Shown: positions 33,251 to 44,074 of the stretch, piece after piece
How positions within the stretch are numbered: the first letter of the stretch is position 1
How the letters are laid out: every line of letters starts with the position of its first letter
Source of the DNA: Amborella trichopoda
Lineage: Eukaryota; Streptophyta; Magnoliopsida; Amborellales; Amborellaceae
Length of the DNA: 64,000 nucleotides
Assembly (NCBI RefSeq): GCF_000471905.2
Contig: NW_006499563.1
Coordinates: 3,805,372-3,869,371 of the forward strand
Reading direction: 5' to 3'
Notes under the pieces: model-generated
The model's input: the letters and a program-made list of their open reading frames with translations, nothing else
Told to the model about the DNA's origin: nothing
The model's database searches: none
Translations under genes and position numbers: made by a program

Positions 33251-34083
33251 ATCAGGATGTCTTCTCTTAGCATTATCATGAGATGCTCGGTCTAGACCCC
33301 CAGATTGTTGTCCATCACCTCAGTATTGATCCAACCATCATACCCATGAAGCAGAAATGAAGAAGGTTTAGGCCCGACCTCTAGATGCAGATCTATGCTG
33401 AGGTGAACAAGTTCAAGCAAGCTGGATTCATATGTGAAGTCAAATACCCAAGATGGTTGGAAAATGTCATCCTAGTCAAGAAGAAGAATGGCCAAATCAG
33501 GGTCTGCAACGACTTTCGTGATTGAACACTACTTATCCCAAGGACGATTTCCCCCTGCCGTTCACCGCGATGCTGGTTGACTCCATGGCCCATTGCCAAA
33601 TCTTCTCCTCTATGGACGGTTATTATGGTTACAACGAAATCAGAATGGCGCCAGAGGATGAGGAGGCCACTGTGTTCTTGACTCCAAAAGGTGTCTTTTG
33701 CTACACTGTGATGCCTTTTAGGCTAAAGAATGCTAGCGCCACATACCAGCCAGCCATGACATCCATCTTCAAGGACATGATTCACAAGGAGGTCAAGTTC
33801 TATGTGGATGACTTGGTGGTAAAGTCTGAAACAAAAGCCACTCACGTGCAAGACCTTAAAAAGGTGTTTGAGTAGTTGCAGCGTCACCAGCTCAAGATAA
33901 ACCCCATGAAATGGGCCTTCGGCATACGCTCAGGAAAATTCTTAGGGTTTATCATGAGATACCAGAGGTTGGAGATCTAGCAAGTCAAAATGAAGGAAAT
34001 TCAGGACATGTCGCCTCCTACAACCCTTCTTGAATTGCGGTCTCTCCATGGAAAACTCGCCTACATTAAGAGGTTCATTTCAA
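33251..34083 (+). pseudogene. E3 reverse transcriptase, truncated
   Basis: The N-terminal linker (GLDPQIVVHHLSID, about 33291) and fingers (ENVILVKKKNGQIRVCNDFRD, split here by its frame end at about 33523) lead into an open frame at 33522-33875. That frame has YPKDDFPLP, FSSMDGYYGYNEIRMA, KGVFCYTVMPFRLKNASATY and the catalytic YVDDL at about residue 92. After a stop at 33873 the thumb region continues (INPMKWAFGIRSGKFLGF) to KLAYIKRFISN, where viral sequence begins at about 34083. RT copies the element RNA into DNA. The first catalytic Asp lies in SSMDGYYG, so both metal-binding sites are present, but the gene is cut and shifted. Confidence 0.75.
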
Positions 34084-35182
34084 ATGAAGAAACTTATGAA
34101 CAAGAAAATAAAGACATGGATTATGGAATTTCGTAATAAGACAACAGAGAGGACGGATCGACTGCAGTCTACATAGCACACGTGTCCTCAGAATAAAACA
34201 AACTACTGACAAAATAGTAACCTACTATTCATACCTTTTGTCAGCTCAAAATACTTTTTGTCAGCTCAAGATACTATGGAAGGCTGCTTTATGTTTTTTC
34301 CCTCGACAGCATCTAACATCGACACCTTTTTCACATGTGGAGACTACTTTAGGTCTTTTCCCCCCCAACAGCATCTGGCATCGACACTTTTTCAACACAT
34401 CAAGACCTGCTTTATGGACTTGAAATATTAGTTTAACGTCTTCCAAGTGCTATAAGAAGGGGTTTAGCTACTCAGTAAGGGCATCGGAATATAGGGGAGA
34501 GTACTAAGAATTTGAGTGTTTGCTTAAGTGTTTGTAATAAGCCTGATAGTGTTCAAAAGCTATACGTGTGATTGTCACTGGGATCTTCTACCCAGCTACT
34601 ATCCAGAAGAGTGGAAGCTCTTTTCCAGTTTTTGCAAGTGCTGTATGTAAGTTTTTTCCTTATGCAGTTTAAAATTGTTATATGAAAATTTGGCATGTTG
34701 TTTATATAATCTAGGTTATTGTTAATATATGTACTCCTTTATTTATCTATTGTCTAATATTAATTGTTTCCTCAATATTACTAAACTTTCTTTGAATCTG
34801 TACTTTGGTAATTACTTTCTTGTTGATGATGTCAACCCTTATGGTATCAGAGCCTGATAGTGTAAGGAACCAATGATATCAGAGAAACTATAATCTTTCA
34901 ATATTATTACTAAACTTTCTTTGAATCTGTACTTTGGTAATTTCTAGTTGATTACTTTCTTGTTGATGATGTCAACCCTTATGGTATCAGAGCCATTTGA
35001 GAACAGTGGTGAATTGTAAGCCGGATCTGTCCTAAAGCTTAGTAAGACTAAGTAAGTTCTTCGCAATGATAATAGTTTGACACTAAACGTCGTCGTGACC
35101 TGAACTATCAATAGGCCAGAGAGAGCAGTGAAAGGTATAGGGACTGTTTCCGACTGACTCAGTGATAAAAATATTATCTAAA
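34083..35182 (+). promoter_or_regulatory. V1: viral intergenic region with TATA and duplicated PBS
   Basis: The non-coding region of the virus in plus orientation. A TATA box (ctataagaa) is at 34450-34457. The leader contains a segment duplicated in tandem with a 140-bp offset (about 34789-34854 and 34914-34996): actaaactttctttgaatct through atggtatcagagcc. As a result there are two PBS cores, a partial one at 34842-34854 followed by tgatag, and the full TGGTATCAGAGCCAT at 34982-34996. The left edge shares aatgaagaaact with the end of E3, so the exact junction lies in a few bases of microhomology. Confidence 0.7.
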
Positions 35183-36090
35183 ATGGAAAACTTCCTTAGG
35201 ACACTATCCAGTAGGGCAGCTTCTTCTTCTAGTACACTACGTATAAGGAATAGAGAAGAAGTAATCATAAATACTATAGAAAAACAAATTCAAAACTTGA
35301 ATATCCCCAAAGTCTTAGCTTCCGATGTCAAACTAGAAATTAAAAACTGGAATATCCATATCAAATCCTTATCTTTGTAATGGACCAATATATTTTAACT
35401 GTTTTTCTAATTTCTCAGTAGCCTTAACTGATCCTAATCTCTTGAAAGTTCTTACTCTAAACTTAAAAACTCAAGGATTTGATATGGATTTAGGATCTCA
35501 AAATATTGCCTTAGTCTATAGGATATGCTACAAAGTCATGAACACTTTATGTCCTAATGCATTGCAAATGGATAATTCTAAGGGACAAACCGTATTCTTT
35601 CAAACTAACATTGAAAAATCTAATACTGTAATACCCAAAACGTTATCTCGGACCCAAATTAGACTCCCTGAGAAATGGTCTCTGTACTGTGAAAGTCAAC
35701 AATCTAGAACTCCTATAAATAGAGAACCAGAGCAAATAATAGAATATCCTGACGGGAAAATTGAAATACAATTTAATTCTTCAAGACGAACTAGGATCAA
35801 TACTACTGATGGTCCTTCGAGAGTCCCTTCTAGATGCTCTACTTCCTCTGCTCCTCAATCTGAGCATGAATGAACTAATAGAAGACCAGTAGTCGAAAGC
35901 CTAACTAGAACAAATAGTCAAGTCTAGCATCCAGTTTATAGAATTTATGAACCCAGTTCTCCAGATAGAGAACCAACACCGTCAGACTTAGATTTCAATA
36001 TCCTTACCCTCCAGGCTGAAGAAAAATTTAAAATAAATAAAGAATGGACACAACAGGACTTCCTATCTGATGAAAATAGAAGGAGAATTT
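35183..36090 (+). pseudogene. V1: start of viral polyprotein and partial movement protein
   Basis: The ATG at 35183 opens the N-terminal part of the viral reading frame (to 35380). The next open frame (35442-35873) has LKVLTLNLKTQGFDMDLG and VYRICYKVMNTLCP, the C-terminal part of the 30K-type movement domain. Compared with V2, a few hundred bases that code for the middle of the movement domain are missing at about 35370-35385. A stop at 35873 and others after it interrupt the Pro-rich linker, and the block ends at about 36090 against V2 in the opposite orientation. Movement proteins open plasmodesmata to virus passage; this copy cannot make a full one. Confidence 0.65.
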
Positions 36091-36403
36091 CGGTATATTC
36101 CAGTTTTGAATTTGTTTTTCTATATTATTTATGGTTACTTCTTCTCAATTCCTTATACGTAGTGTACTAGAAGAAGAAGTTGCCTTACTGGATAGTGTCC
36201 TAAGGAAGTTTTCCATTTTAGATAATATTTTGATCACTGAGTTAGTCGTAAACAGTCCCTATACCTTTCACGGCTCTCTCTGGCCTACTGGTAGTTCGGG
36301 TCACGGCGACTTTTAGTGTCAAACTATTATCTTTGTTAACAACTTACTTAGTCTTACTAGGCTTTAGGACAGATTCGGCTTACAGTTCACCACTGTTCTC
36401 AAT

Positions 36404-36417
36404 TGGCTCTGATACCA
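36404..36417 (-). promoter_or_regulatory. V2 primer-binding site (initiator tRNA-Met)
   Basis: The minus strand reads TGGTATCAGAGCCA, the typical caulimovirid PBS complementary to the 3' end of plant initiator tRNA-Met. It lies about 420 bases downstream of the V2 TATA box. Confidence 0.85.
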
Positions 36418-36830
36418 TAAGGGTTGACATCATCAACAAGAAAGTAATCAACAAGAAAGTAATTACCAAAGTACATATTCAAAGAAAGTTTAGTAATATT
36501 GCGGAAACAATTAATATTAGACAACAGATAAATAAAGGAGTAGATATATTAACAATATCCCAGATTATATAAACAACATGCCAAATTTTTATACATATAA
36601 CAATTTTAAATTGCATAAGAAAAGAACTTACATACAACACTTGCAAAAATTGGAAAAGAGCTTCCACTCTTTGGATAGTAGCTGGGTAGAAGATTCCAGT
36701 GACAATCACACATATAGCTTTTGAACACTATCAGGCTTATTACATACACTTAAGCAAACACTCAAATAAACACTCAAATTCTTAGTACTCTCCCCTATCT
36801 TCCGATGCCCTTACTGAGTAGCTAAACCCC

Positions 36831-36839
36831 TTCTTATAG
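36831..36839 (-). promoter_or_regulatory. V2 viral TATA box
   Basis: The minus strand reads GCTATAAGAAGGGG, identical to the V1 core (34450-34457), in the same setting before ctactcagtaagggcatcgg. It is the likely start region for the terminally redundant pregenomic RNA. Confidence 0.6.
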
Positions 36840-37229
36840 CACTTGGCGGACGACAAACTAATATTTCAAGTTCATAAAGCAGGTCTTGATGTGTTGAAAA
36901 GGTGTTGGTGCCAGAAGCTGTCGGGGGAGAAAAGACCTAAAGTAGTCTCCACGTGTTAAAAAGGTGTCGGTGTCAGATGCTGTGGGGGGAAAAGACATAA
37001 AGCAGTCTTCCATAGTATCTTGAGCTGACAAAAGGTATGAATAGTGGGTTACTATTTTATCGTATTTTGTTTTATTCTGAGGACACGTGTGCTTTGTAGA
37101 CTGCAGTCGATCTATCCTCTTTGTTGTCTTATTGCGAGATTCCATAATCCATGTCTTCATTTTCTTGTTCACAAGTTTCTTCATTCTGAGTTGATGTTGA
37201 CATGGCTTCTTCATCTTCATCAAATATTT

Positions 37230-38207
37230 GTAGTAGCTTTTTCTAGAGTTCTTCTTTGGTTGCTTTTGGATATTGATGACGAATTTTATTTAGGTAGTCA
37301 GTCATATTTATTTCTGTATTGGGGGGTGGAGATGGTACTCTTTTCATTCTTATTTTATCAGGATTTAAAGAGTCATTTTCATAAACATCCCACCATTTTA
37401 TATATATATTTTTTTCCTAACTCAGGAAGGTATTTCCAATTATTTGTATAATTATTAGACAGATGATATAACCATTTCATAATCCAAGGGATCTGGTATA
37501 AGGCCATAAAGTACATATGGAGATCTATATTTGTATTATTATTATTATTATATTCCATATATTTTCTTTGAGAAGCTTGTATATTGCGTGGTAATATATC
37601 CGTCCCGGATCCCCATAACTAAAGCCAATTTTTGAACCAGTTTGGGAATTCTCCTATTACTGGTATTTTTATTTGTATAAACCATGTATGAGAATTCATA
37701 TCATTTTGAAAGGCGAACCTCATGCTATGCTTTAATGTATTCAAAGTATTGATAATATTTATTATTAAACCCTTCAACTTGTATTCTTCTGGGTTTTAGG
37801 GGGTTCGAACCCCACTCCTTCTATGAAATTATTTTTCGTATTTGGAATTTAGAATATGCAATTATATTAGTATTCTTTTTATAAAAGTGGATCAAAGTTA
37901 TTGATTCTGTTTCAATAAGAATGGTTTCATACCACTCTCTATTCTTCGCTCCATTATTGGGATGTAGATGGTTCTTCAGATATATTGAAGCTATTTCAAT
38001 CGGATTTTTATCCTTATGGTCATCTTCTATTATGACAATAGTTATAAAGGAGGTTTCTATAAATTTACTTTTTTCACCAGGCGTATTACTGGCAAATGGT
38101 ACGGGCTCAGGGGAGAATGTTATTTTCTGAGCTTGTTTAATTTTTCTTGGAGTTATTGGTGATGATGATGATGCCAGGACTTTACTTGGGACAGGAACTA
38201 TCTCCAT
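37230..38207 (-). pseudogene. V2 region downstream of RNase H, unrecognised domain
   Basis: An open frame at 38207-37821 (128 codons) begins after the RNase H and is Lys/Pro/Ser-rich at first. A second coding-like stretch (about 37800-37330) contains GEFPNWFKNWL and QIPWIMKWLYHL, Trp-rich segments, before stops. This may be the C-terminal end of the polyprotein or a separate second ORF as in florendoviruses. I do not recognise the domain. A run of Asn codons comes from an ATT/AAT repeat at about 37537-37552. Confidence 0.45.
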
Positions 38208-38974
38208 AGTTCCCTTCTTTGATAGACTCCTCCTGCCCTCCCTGCAAAAATTCTTGGGTCAAAAAGTCAAAAAGGTAATTAGTAGTACCTTTAATATATT
38301 CAATGTCAAATTCGAAAGATGAGGGAATACCTTGCCATCTAGCAAAGATCTGTTTGGAAACGAGATTTTTTACATCTCTATGAAGTATATCTTTGGCAGC
38401 TTTACAATCGGTGCGAATGAAGAAGTTTTGATTGAGGAGATCACTTTGGAATTTTTTCACACAGTGGACAATGGCTAGGATTTCCTTTTTAACAGTAGAG
38501 TAATTTTGTTGGGTTGGATTCCAAGCTTTGGAAGTAAAACGGATCAGTTGTTCTTTTCGCTCAGTCTGTTGTTTTAAAATTCCTCCTAATCCAATTTCTA
38601 AAGCATCACATTCAATGATTTGAAACCAGTTGGATAAGAGACTGTAAGGCAGGGTAACTTTTTAGCTTTTATTTTTATTTTTTCGAACAGCTGCAGTATG
38701 TAAATCCGTCTATTCAGGAGGATTTTTTTTTTAATCTTTGAAATAAGGGCTTCGCATCAATGGCCAGATCTTTATAGAAATCAGCGATATAATTAAGGCA
38801 ACTAAGAAATCTTTGGAGCTCAGTTTTATTGGTAATTGTATCCGGGAATTTATCAGCAAAATCAATGGCTCTATCTATAGGGACAATTCTTCCTTTGAAA
38901 ATGTTATGTCTCAAAAATCTGATTTTTGTTTGGCAAAGGCTAATCTTTTTTGCAGAAACTACTAAGCCAGTCAT
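38182..38974 (-). pseudogene. V2 RT connection and RNase H
   Basis: The frame 38974-38714 has the RT thumb/connection (LQRFLSCLNYIADFYKDLA). After an interruption around 38700-38480, the RNase H end (38460-38182) has FFIRTDCKAAKDIL with the active-site Asp and FARWQGIPSSFEFDIEYIKG. RNase H degrades the RNA strand during reverse transcription. The stops near 38680-38700 break the domain. Confidence 0.7.
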
Positions 38975-39640
38975 TTTAATTGCTTTAATAAAAGTATTTA
39001 GATGTTTAAGAAGTTGTTCTAGATTTTACAGAAAACTAGGACGTCATCGATATATGCAATTGTGTATTTTGTATAGGGATTAAAGATATCATTCATAATG
39101 TTTTGAAATTCTGAAGGGGCATTTTTTAAACCAAAGGGCATAACATTCCACTCATATTGCACAAAGGGAACATTAAAAGCGGTTTTATAACGATCTTTTT
39201 CAGCTATTTGTATTTACCAATATCCTGATTTTAAATCAAATTTTGAAAAAATACAAGCATTAACCAGTCTATCTAATAGATTTCTTTTATTAGGAATGAG
39301 ATATCTTATCCATCTTAAGGCTTTATTGAGGGGCTTATAATTGATGACTAATCTAGATGCACCCCGTTCTATTTCAGAGGCTTTTTCAAGATAAAATGCT
39401 GAACAACTCCAAGGGGAAGAACTTTTTCTAATAAGGTTTTTCTGAAGTAACTCGGCAATTTCCTTTTTACAGATTTCTAAGAGTCTAGGATTCATTTTAA
39501 TAGGCCTAGCTTTTGTAGGAATTTTCTTTTCATGAAAATCAGCCTCATAGAGAAGATCAACAACATGTTTTTGTCTATTCCAAAAAGCATGTGAGAGTTC
39601 GGCGCATATTTCTTTTTCAATAGTATTTCTAAGGCTGTTT
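38975..39640 (-). pseudogene. V2 reverse transcriptase
   Basis: The frame 39495-39214 has the RT fingers (EIAELLQKNLIRKSSSPWSC, LVINYKPLNKAL) and the first catalytic Asp in FSKFDLKSGYW. Past a stop at about 39212 the reading continues with MPFGLKNAPSEFQ (about 39140-39105) and the catalytic YIDDV (39040-39056). Both Asp sites are thus kept, but stops at about 39212 and 39035 interrupt the frame. Confidence 0.75.
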
Positions 39641-39677
39641 ATTGTCCTCTTATTTTTAGGAAGTAAAAGCTTGGTTT

Positions 39678-40742
39678 CTATGGTTTATATTTTATTTCTA
39701 CTTTAAGGTAATATAAAATGTTTTCTTTATTGGAGATTTTCTCTTTTATAATATTAATTTCCCGCAAAATTGGCTTTTCAATGAAATCAAATTTTACATC
39801 ATGTCCTTCAATATTAGCTTCAATTGCCGTACTATCAATCTTTATTGGATAAAGTGTGTTTAAAAATGGAGTTCCTAGGATTACAGATTGACTTAATGCG
39901 TTAACCATAATAAAAGGGAATTCAAAGCAGTTTCCATTGTTACAGACTGCAGTATTAGAGAGTTTATAATTTATAATCATTTTACTACCATCCGCTGTAT
40001 TTAAGACTTGTGTTGTTTTACTAAAATATTTAGTAGGGACAAGTCATTCATTTATACAGTTTAAATCTGCCCCTGAGTCTATTAGAGCAGTGGTTTGAAA
40101 ACTGTATTCTTTTTGGACAACTATTTTTATTACATTAAACCATTTTTGAGTAATTACTTTATTAAGAAGGTTAACATAATTACAATCCTGTATTGTACTC
40201 ATATCAGATGATTCTAGTTCATTAGCTACTTTTGAAAGAGTAGTTTCTGCCGCGGGGGGCAAAAGATTTTTATAATTTTGTATAATATTATTGAATTCTA
40301 TTTCATCATTAATACGTTCATTTATAGGGTTATCAATTAAAGGATGAGAAACCATTTCTATAATCTGGACCCTATTTTTTAGGCTTATTAGTTCGTTACG
40401 AACTTCATTTATTGCATGTCTTAATTCAGAAAGAGAAGGTTTTTTATTATGATCCTTTTTATTTTCTACTCTTCTAAGGATATCAGCGAAACTATAATCT
40501 TCCCTCGTACGTAGGAGAGGAGTAGAGGTTTTATTTTTTATGGTTATATTTATGTATTGGACTAAAGCCTCTCGCTTAGTTTCAGGATCAGATATTTTAC
40601 CAATTAAATCTATAATTAGATTCTCTTCTTTAGTAAGGGTAGAACAAAAGCATGAATTATCAGGTTTATCACTGTTATGGTCAGAGTCGGAACTGCTAAA
40701 AATTAATTCTTCATCTTTAATTTCTCCTGTCAGTATATCCAT
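39678..40742 (-). pseudogene. V2 acidic segment and aspartic protease
   Basis: The frame 40742-40044 (232 codons) begins with an acidic stretch (FSSSDSDHNSD) and ends with the protease active site ALIDSGADLNCINE, where a stop follows. The second half of the protease, with the SVILGTPFLNTLYP motif, is in the frame 39980-39678. The catalytic DSG is intact here, in contrast to V3, which has DSR. The protease matures the viral polyprotein. Confidence 0.7.
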
Positions 40743-41099
40743 TTAAGAATCAGAAGAATTTTCAAAAGACTCATCAATTTGTAATATTTCAAGCAGTTGT
40801 TCTTTAATATTATTATCTAGCTGTAGGGAATTTATCTTTTTCTTAAGTCTACATTTATTTTTATAATGACCTACCTTGCTACAGTTATAACAAACTGGAA
40901 TTCTTCTTTTTCCTTTATTTCTAAAAGAAGTATTTTTTGGGGAAATGTTTCTAGAAAATTTATCTTTGGTAGAAGGTCTGTTAAGACCTATTCTATATTT
41001 TTTATTTTTATATCTTTTCTTGTCAAGATCTTTGAAAGAAGGTAGGGTATTGTACCCGAAGTGTTCCCAAAAATCTTGTAACTCTTTTTTCCCAGTCAT
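40743..41099 (-). pseudogene. V2 coat C-terminus with CCHC zinc knuckle
   Basis: An open frame of 118 codons. Residues 70-83 read CYNCSKVGHYKNKC, a perfect CX2CX4HX4C, in a Lys/Arg-rich setting, as expected for the RNA-binding end of a caulimovirid coat protein. It ends at a TAA directly before the ATG of the next frame; V3 has a sense codon at that place, so the stop is a mutation in V2. Confidence 0.75.
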
Positions 41100-41134
41100 C
41101 CTTTGTTTTTCTAACTGTCATTTTAGTATTAGGT

Positions 41135-42022
41135 CTAGACAGAGAGCAAGACCTTCTGCACATATTTATGCAGACAATCCTCCCAAAGTGTATAAAGAGT
41201 ATGGGATAATTCCACTATGTTATTATTTTTAGCCGTCTTGACCTTTTCGGAAAAAACATGAGGTAGTCTTGCAATAAACGTTTTTTTCCAATGGTCAGAC
41301 CTACTATCTTCTCTAGAAAGGAGTCTAGAGAAAAGCCTATCTTTGTACCACTTATAATGAGATATTGATGGGCATCTTAAATTAGAGTGCAGATCCTCAG
41401 ACCTAGCATCAGGCAAGGTTGTACTTCCCACAAAGTGGAGAGTAATAATATATATGAGAGTATTAACAACATCAGTTTCATTATTTATAATGTCTTGACC
41501 AAATTCATTTTTGACTGCCCATTGCTTAGTAGCACTTAATATTTCATTTTTTGTATTTTTTGCCATTTGGAAGTCCCACCATCCTCTTAACCATCAAGGA
41601 ATTCCACAGATGATGGCTTTAGCTATTTCTTGGTCTTAGTTTCGACTTATTTTACAAGCAGTTGCATACATAGTCATATGCTTCATTGGGTCAAGAATTT
41701 GATTTTCTGACATTCCATCAATATTCCAATTTACTATAGATCTTCCAGAATAAGATACAGAACTCGTAATTAAATCCTCTTCAAACTGAAGATCTACAGG
41801 GGTAGGCCTTGGATAATACATTCTTGTTTGAGAAACAGGCCTACGTTTTTTTTCATAATCTATTTTGTTTATTTTAAGACTTTCTGTTTTGAAAGCTTGC
41901 TCCATTTTTTCTTGATCATTATTATTATAGACAGGTTTTTCTTGAAGAACCATTGCCCCTTGATCAGAGCTATTCTTATTCTTAGAAGTTGTCACTTTCT
42001 CATTTATAGTTAGGCTTGCCAA
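41135..42022 (-). pseudogene. V2 coat protein
   Basis: Two open pieces (42022-41636 and 41566-41135) match the V3 frame at 44075-44761 almost throughout: SGRSIVNWNIDGMSENQIL, then HFVGSTTLPDA and SHYKWYKD. A frame change and stop between about 41635 and 41570 breaks the domain. This is the capsid part of the polyprotein. Confidence 0.7.
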
Positions 42023-42989
42023 TCTTCTAACTAGTTCATTTACTAGTTCCTTAGTATTATCTTTCTTTTTTATACCTTGAAGATTAAATTGTTCTTTGCT
42101 AATACTTGGAGGGGGTTATAATGGCAAAGCTTGCTTCCCTGTATAATCTATAGGGGTTTTATGATCCACTACCTTTTCTTGGGATTTATTAACTAGGTTT
42201 TCAATTCTAGTTGTCTGTTTTCCAATCGTTTGTGTAATTATTATTTTTGATTATATGTGGGATAGCATCTATTTTATGTGTATGGTGATCAGTTTCTTTT
42301 GGGGCAATCTTATAAGGTAAAGTCTTAGCTTCTGGTTTATTCTCAGACTTTCCTTTTATCTGAATGTTCGTTTCAGGGGGATGAATGGATTCCAGTTCTT
42401 CTCCTTGTGTATTATGGAAAGTTTGATATGGACTTTCGACCATATTGAGACTGAATTCTGGGATTTTGATATTTGTCTCGGTTAAGATGCATCTCAACCA
42501 TTCAAAGAATTTTACATTCCTTTTGTTTTTTACTATAAATTTATTAAATCTTATATGCAGAGCATCAAGTAATTCTTGAGGAAATTCTGCTAGATACCAG
42601 TCTCGAATCCTTTTATTTTCATCAGACAGGAAGTCCTGTTGTATCCATTCTTTATTTATTTTAAATTTTTCTTCAGCCTGGAGGGTAAGGGTATTAAAAT
42701 CTAAGTCTGACGGTGTTGGTTCTCTATCTGGGGAACTGGGTTCATAAATTCTATAAACTGGTTGCTGGACTTGATTGTTTGTTCTAGTTAGGCTTTCTAC
42801 TACTGGTCTTCTATTATTTCGTTCATGCTCAGATTGAGGAGCAAAGGAAGTAGAGCATCTAGAAGGGACTCTCGAAGGACTATCAGCAGTATTGATCCTA
42901 GTTCGTCTTGAAGAGTTAAATTGTATTTCAATTTCTCCGTCAGGATATTCTATTATTTGCTCTGGTTCTCTGTTTATAGGAGTTCTAGA
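42023..42989 (-). pseudogene. V2 linker between movement and coat regions
   Basis: A Pro/Glu/Asn-rich stretch. It contains the same words as V1 (VYRIYEPSSPDREPTPSDLD at about 42760-42700) and an open frame at 42497-42207. At its N-terminal side RSRVPSRCSTS-type sequence matches V1 at 35820. It is probably a flexible spacer; no fold is recognised. Confidence 0.55.
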
Positions 42990-43588
42990 TTATTTATTTT
43001 CACAGTGAAGAGACCATTTCTCAAGGAGTCTAATTTGAGACCAAGATACCGTTTTGGGGATTACAGTATTAGATTTTTTTATGTTAGTTTGAAAGAATAT
43101 TGTCTGTCCTTTAATATCAATTTGCAATGCATTAGGACATAAAGTGTTCATGACTTTATAGCATATCCTATAGACTAAGGCAATATTCTGAGATCCTAAA
43201 TCCATATCAAATCTTTGAGTTTTTACGTTAAGAGTAAGAACTTTCAAGAGATTAGGATCAGTTAAGGCTACTGAGAAATTGGGAAAACAATTAAAATATA
43301 TTTGTCCATTACAAAGACTTGATTCTATTATTCCTAACAGAGAGTCCGAAAATTTATTATGTCATTCATCTCTTAAAAAGAGTAGAACATAGTTATTCAA
43401 GCCTATTCTAGTAAGTGGTTTTACAGCGATTTGTACAAGTCCTATATGCAGGTATTTATAGTTTTTATCTTTATGATCTTGTACTACTTTCTAACTATTT
43501 TGCTCATTTGTAATAGAGATGCTTTGCTCTATAGTTTTTATTGAAAAACCTGTTTTGAACTCAAACATCCCTTTTCTGTAGACATTGG
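42990..43588 (-). pseudogene. V2 movement protein (30K-type)
   Basis: The open part (43247-42990) has LKVLTLNVKTQRFDMDLG and VYRICYKVMNTLCP. Upstream, in the same frame with stops at about 43480 and 43360, are the words VQIAVKPLTRIGL and GQIYFNCFPNFSVALTD, which mark the core of the caulimovirid movement domain. The block begins at about 43588, where V3 starts in the opposite orientation. Confidence 0.7.
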
Positions 43589-43972
43589 AAGATAGAGGAG
43601 AGTACTAAGAATTTGAGTGTTTGCTTAAGTGTTTGTAATAAGCCTGATAGTATTCAAAAGCTATATGTGTGATTGTCACTGGGTTCTTCTACCCAGCTAC
43701 TGTCCAAAAGAGTGGAAGCTCTTTTCCAGATTTTGCAAGTGCTGTATGTAAGTTCTTTCCCTATGCAGTTTAAAATTGTTATATGTATGAAAATTTGGCA
43801 TGTTGTTTATAATCTGGGTTATGGTTAATATATCTATTCCTTTATTTATTTGTTATCTAATATTGATTGTTTTCGCAATATTACTAAACTTTCTTTGAAT
43901 CTGTACTTTTGTAATTACTTTCTTGTTGATTACTTTCTTGTTGATGATGCCAACCCTTATGGTCTTGAAATA
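43589..43972 (+). promoter_or_regulatory. V3 viral leader fragment, TATA and PBS missing
   Basis: This matches V1 from just after the TATA box (gggagagtactaagaatttgag) to caacccttatgg, three to five bases into the PBS region, then jumps to coat-coding DNA at about 43973. Thus both the promoter core and the PBS are lost, by the block edge on one side and an internal deletion on the other. Confidence 0.65.
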
Positions 43973-44074
43973 AACCGAATAGATTATGGAAAAAAACTTA
44001 GGACTGTTTCTCAAGCAAGAATGTAATATCCAAGGCCTACCCCTGTAGATCTTCAGTTTGAAGAGGATTTAATT

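Larger units (their letters stand above)
26363..34083 (+). mobile_element. E3: Tat-lineage element, 3' half lost at viral junction
   Basis: Plus strand: LTR, PBS (28697), about 0.9 kb of leader, gag (about 29600-32100), linker, then RT up to about 34083, where viral sequence begins in mid-domain. Protease is missing between the linker and RT. RNase H, integrase, the antisense gene and the 3' LTR are absent. Many frameshifts and stops are present. Confidence 0.7.
36098..43588 (-). mobile_element. V2: nearly whole, circularly permuted viral genome copy
   Basis: On the minus strand, from 43588 to 36098, this reads: movement protein, linker, coat protein, CCHC knuckle, protease, RT, RNase H, C-terminal region, intergenic region with TATA and PBS, and then the first part of the polyprotein frame again. 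Starting in one gene and ending just short of it after passing the PBS means the insert is one circle of about 7.5 kb opened near the start of the movement-protein region. The frames are interrupted at least at about 42980, 42230, 41600, 41130, 40743, 40044 and 39210. Confidence 0.7.

Noticed and set aside
37796-37813. Perfect tRNA B-box / T-arm (ggggttcgaacccc) in viral DNA
   Set aside because: No A-box, anticodon stem or acceptor pairing is found upstream on either strand, so it is not a tRNA gene; chance palindrome in coding-like viral sequence.
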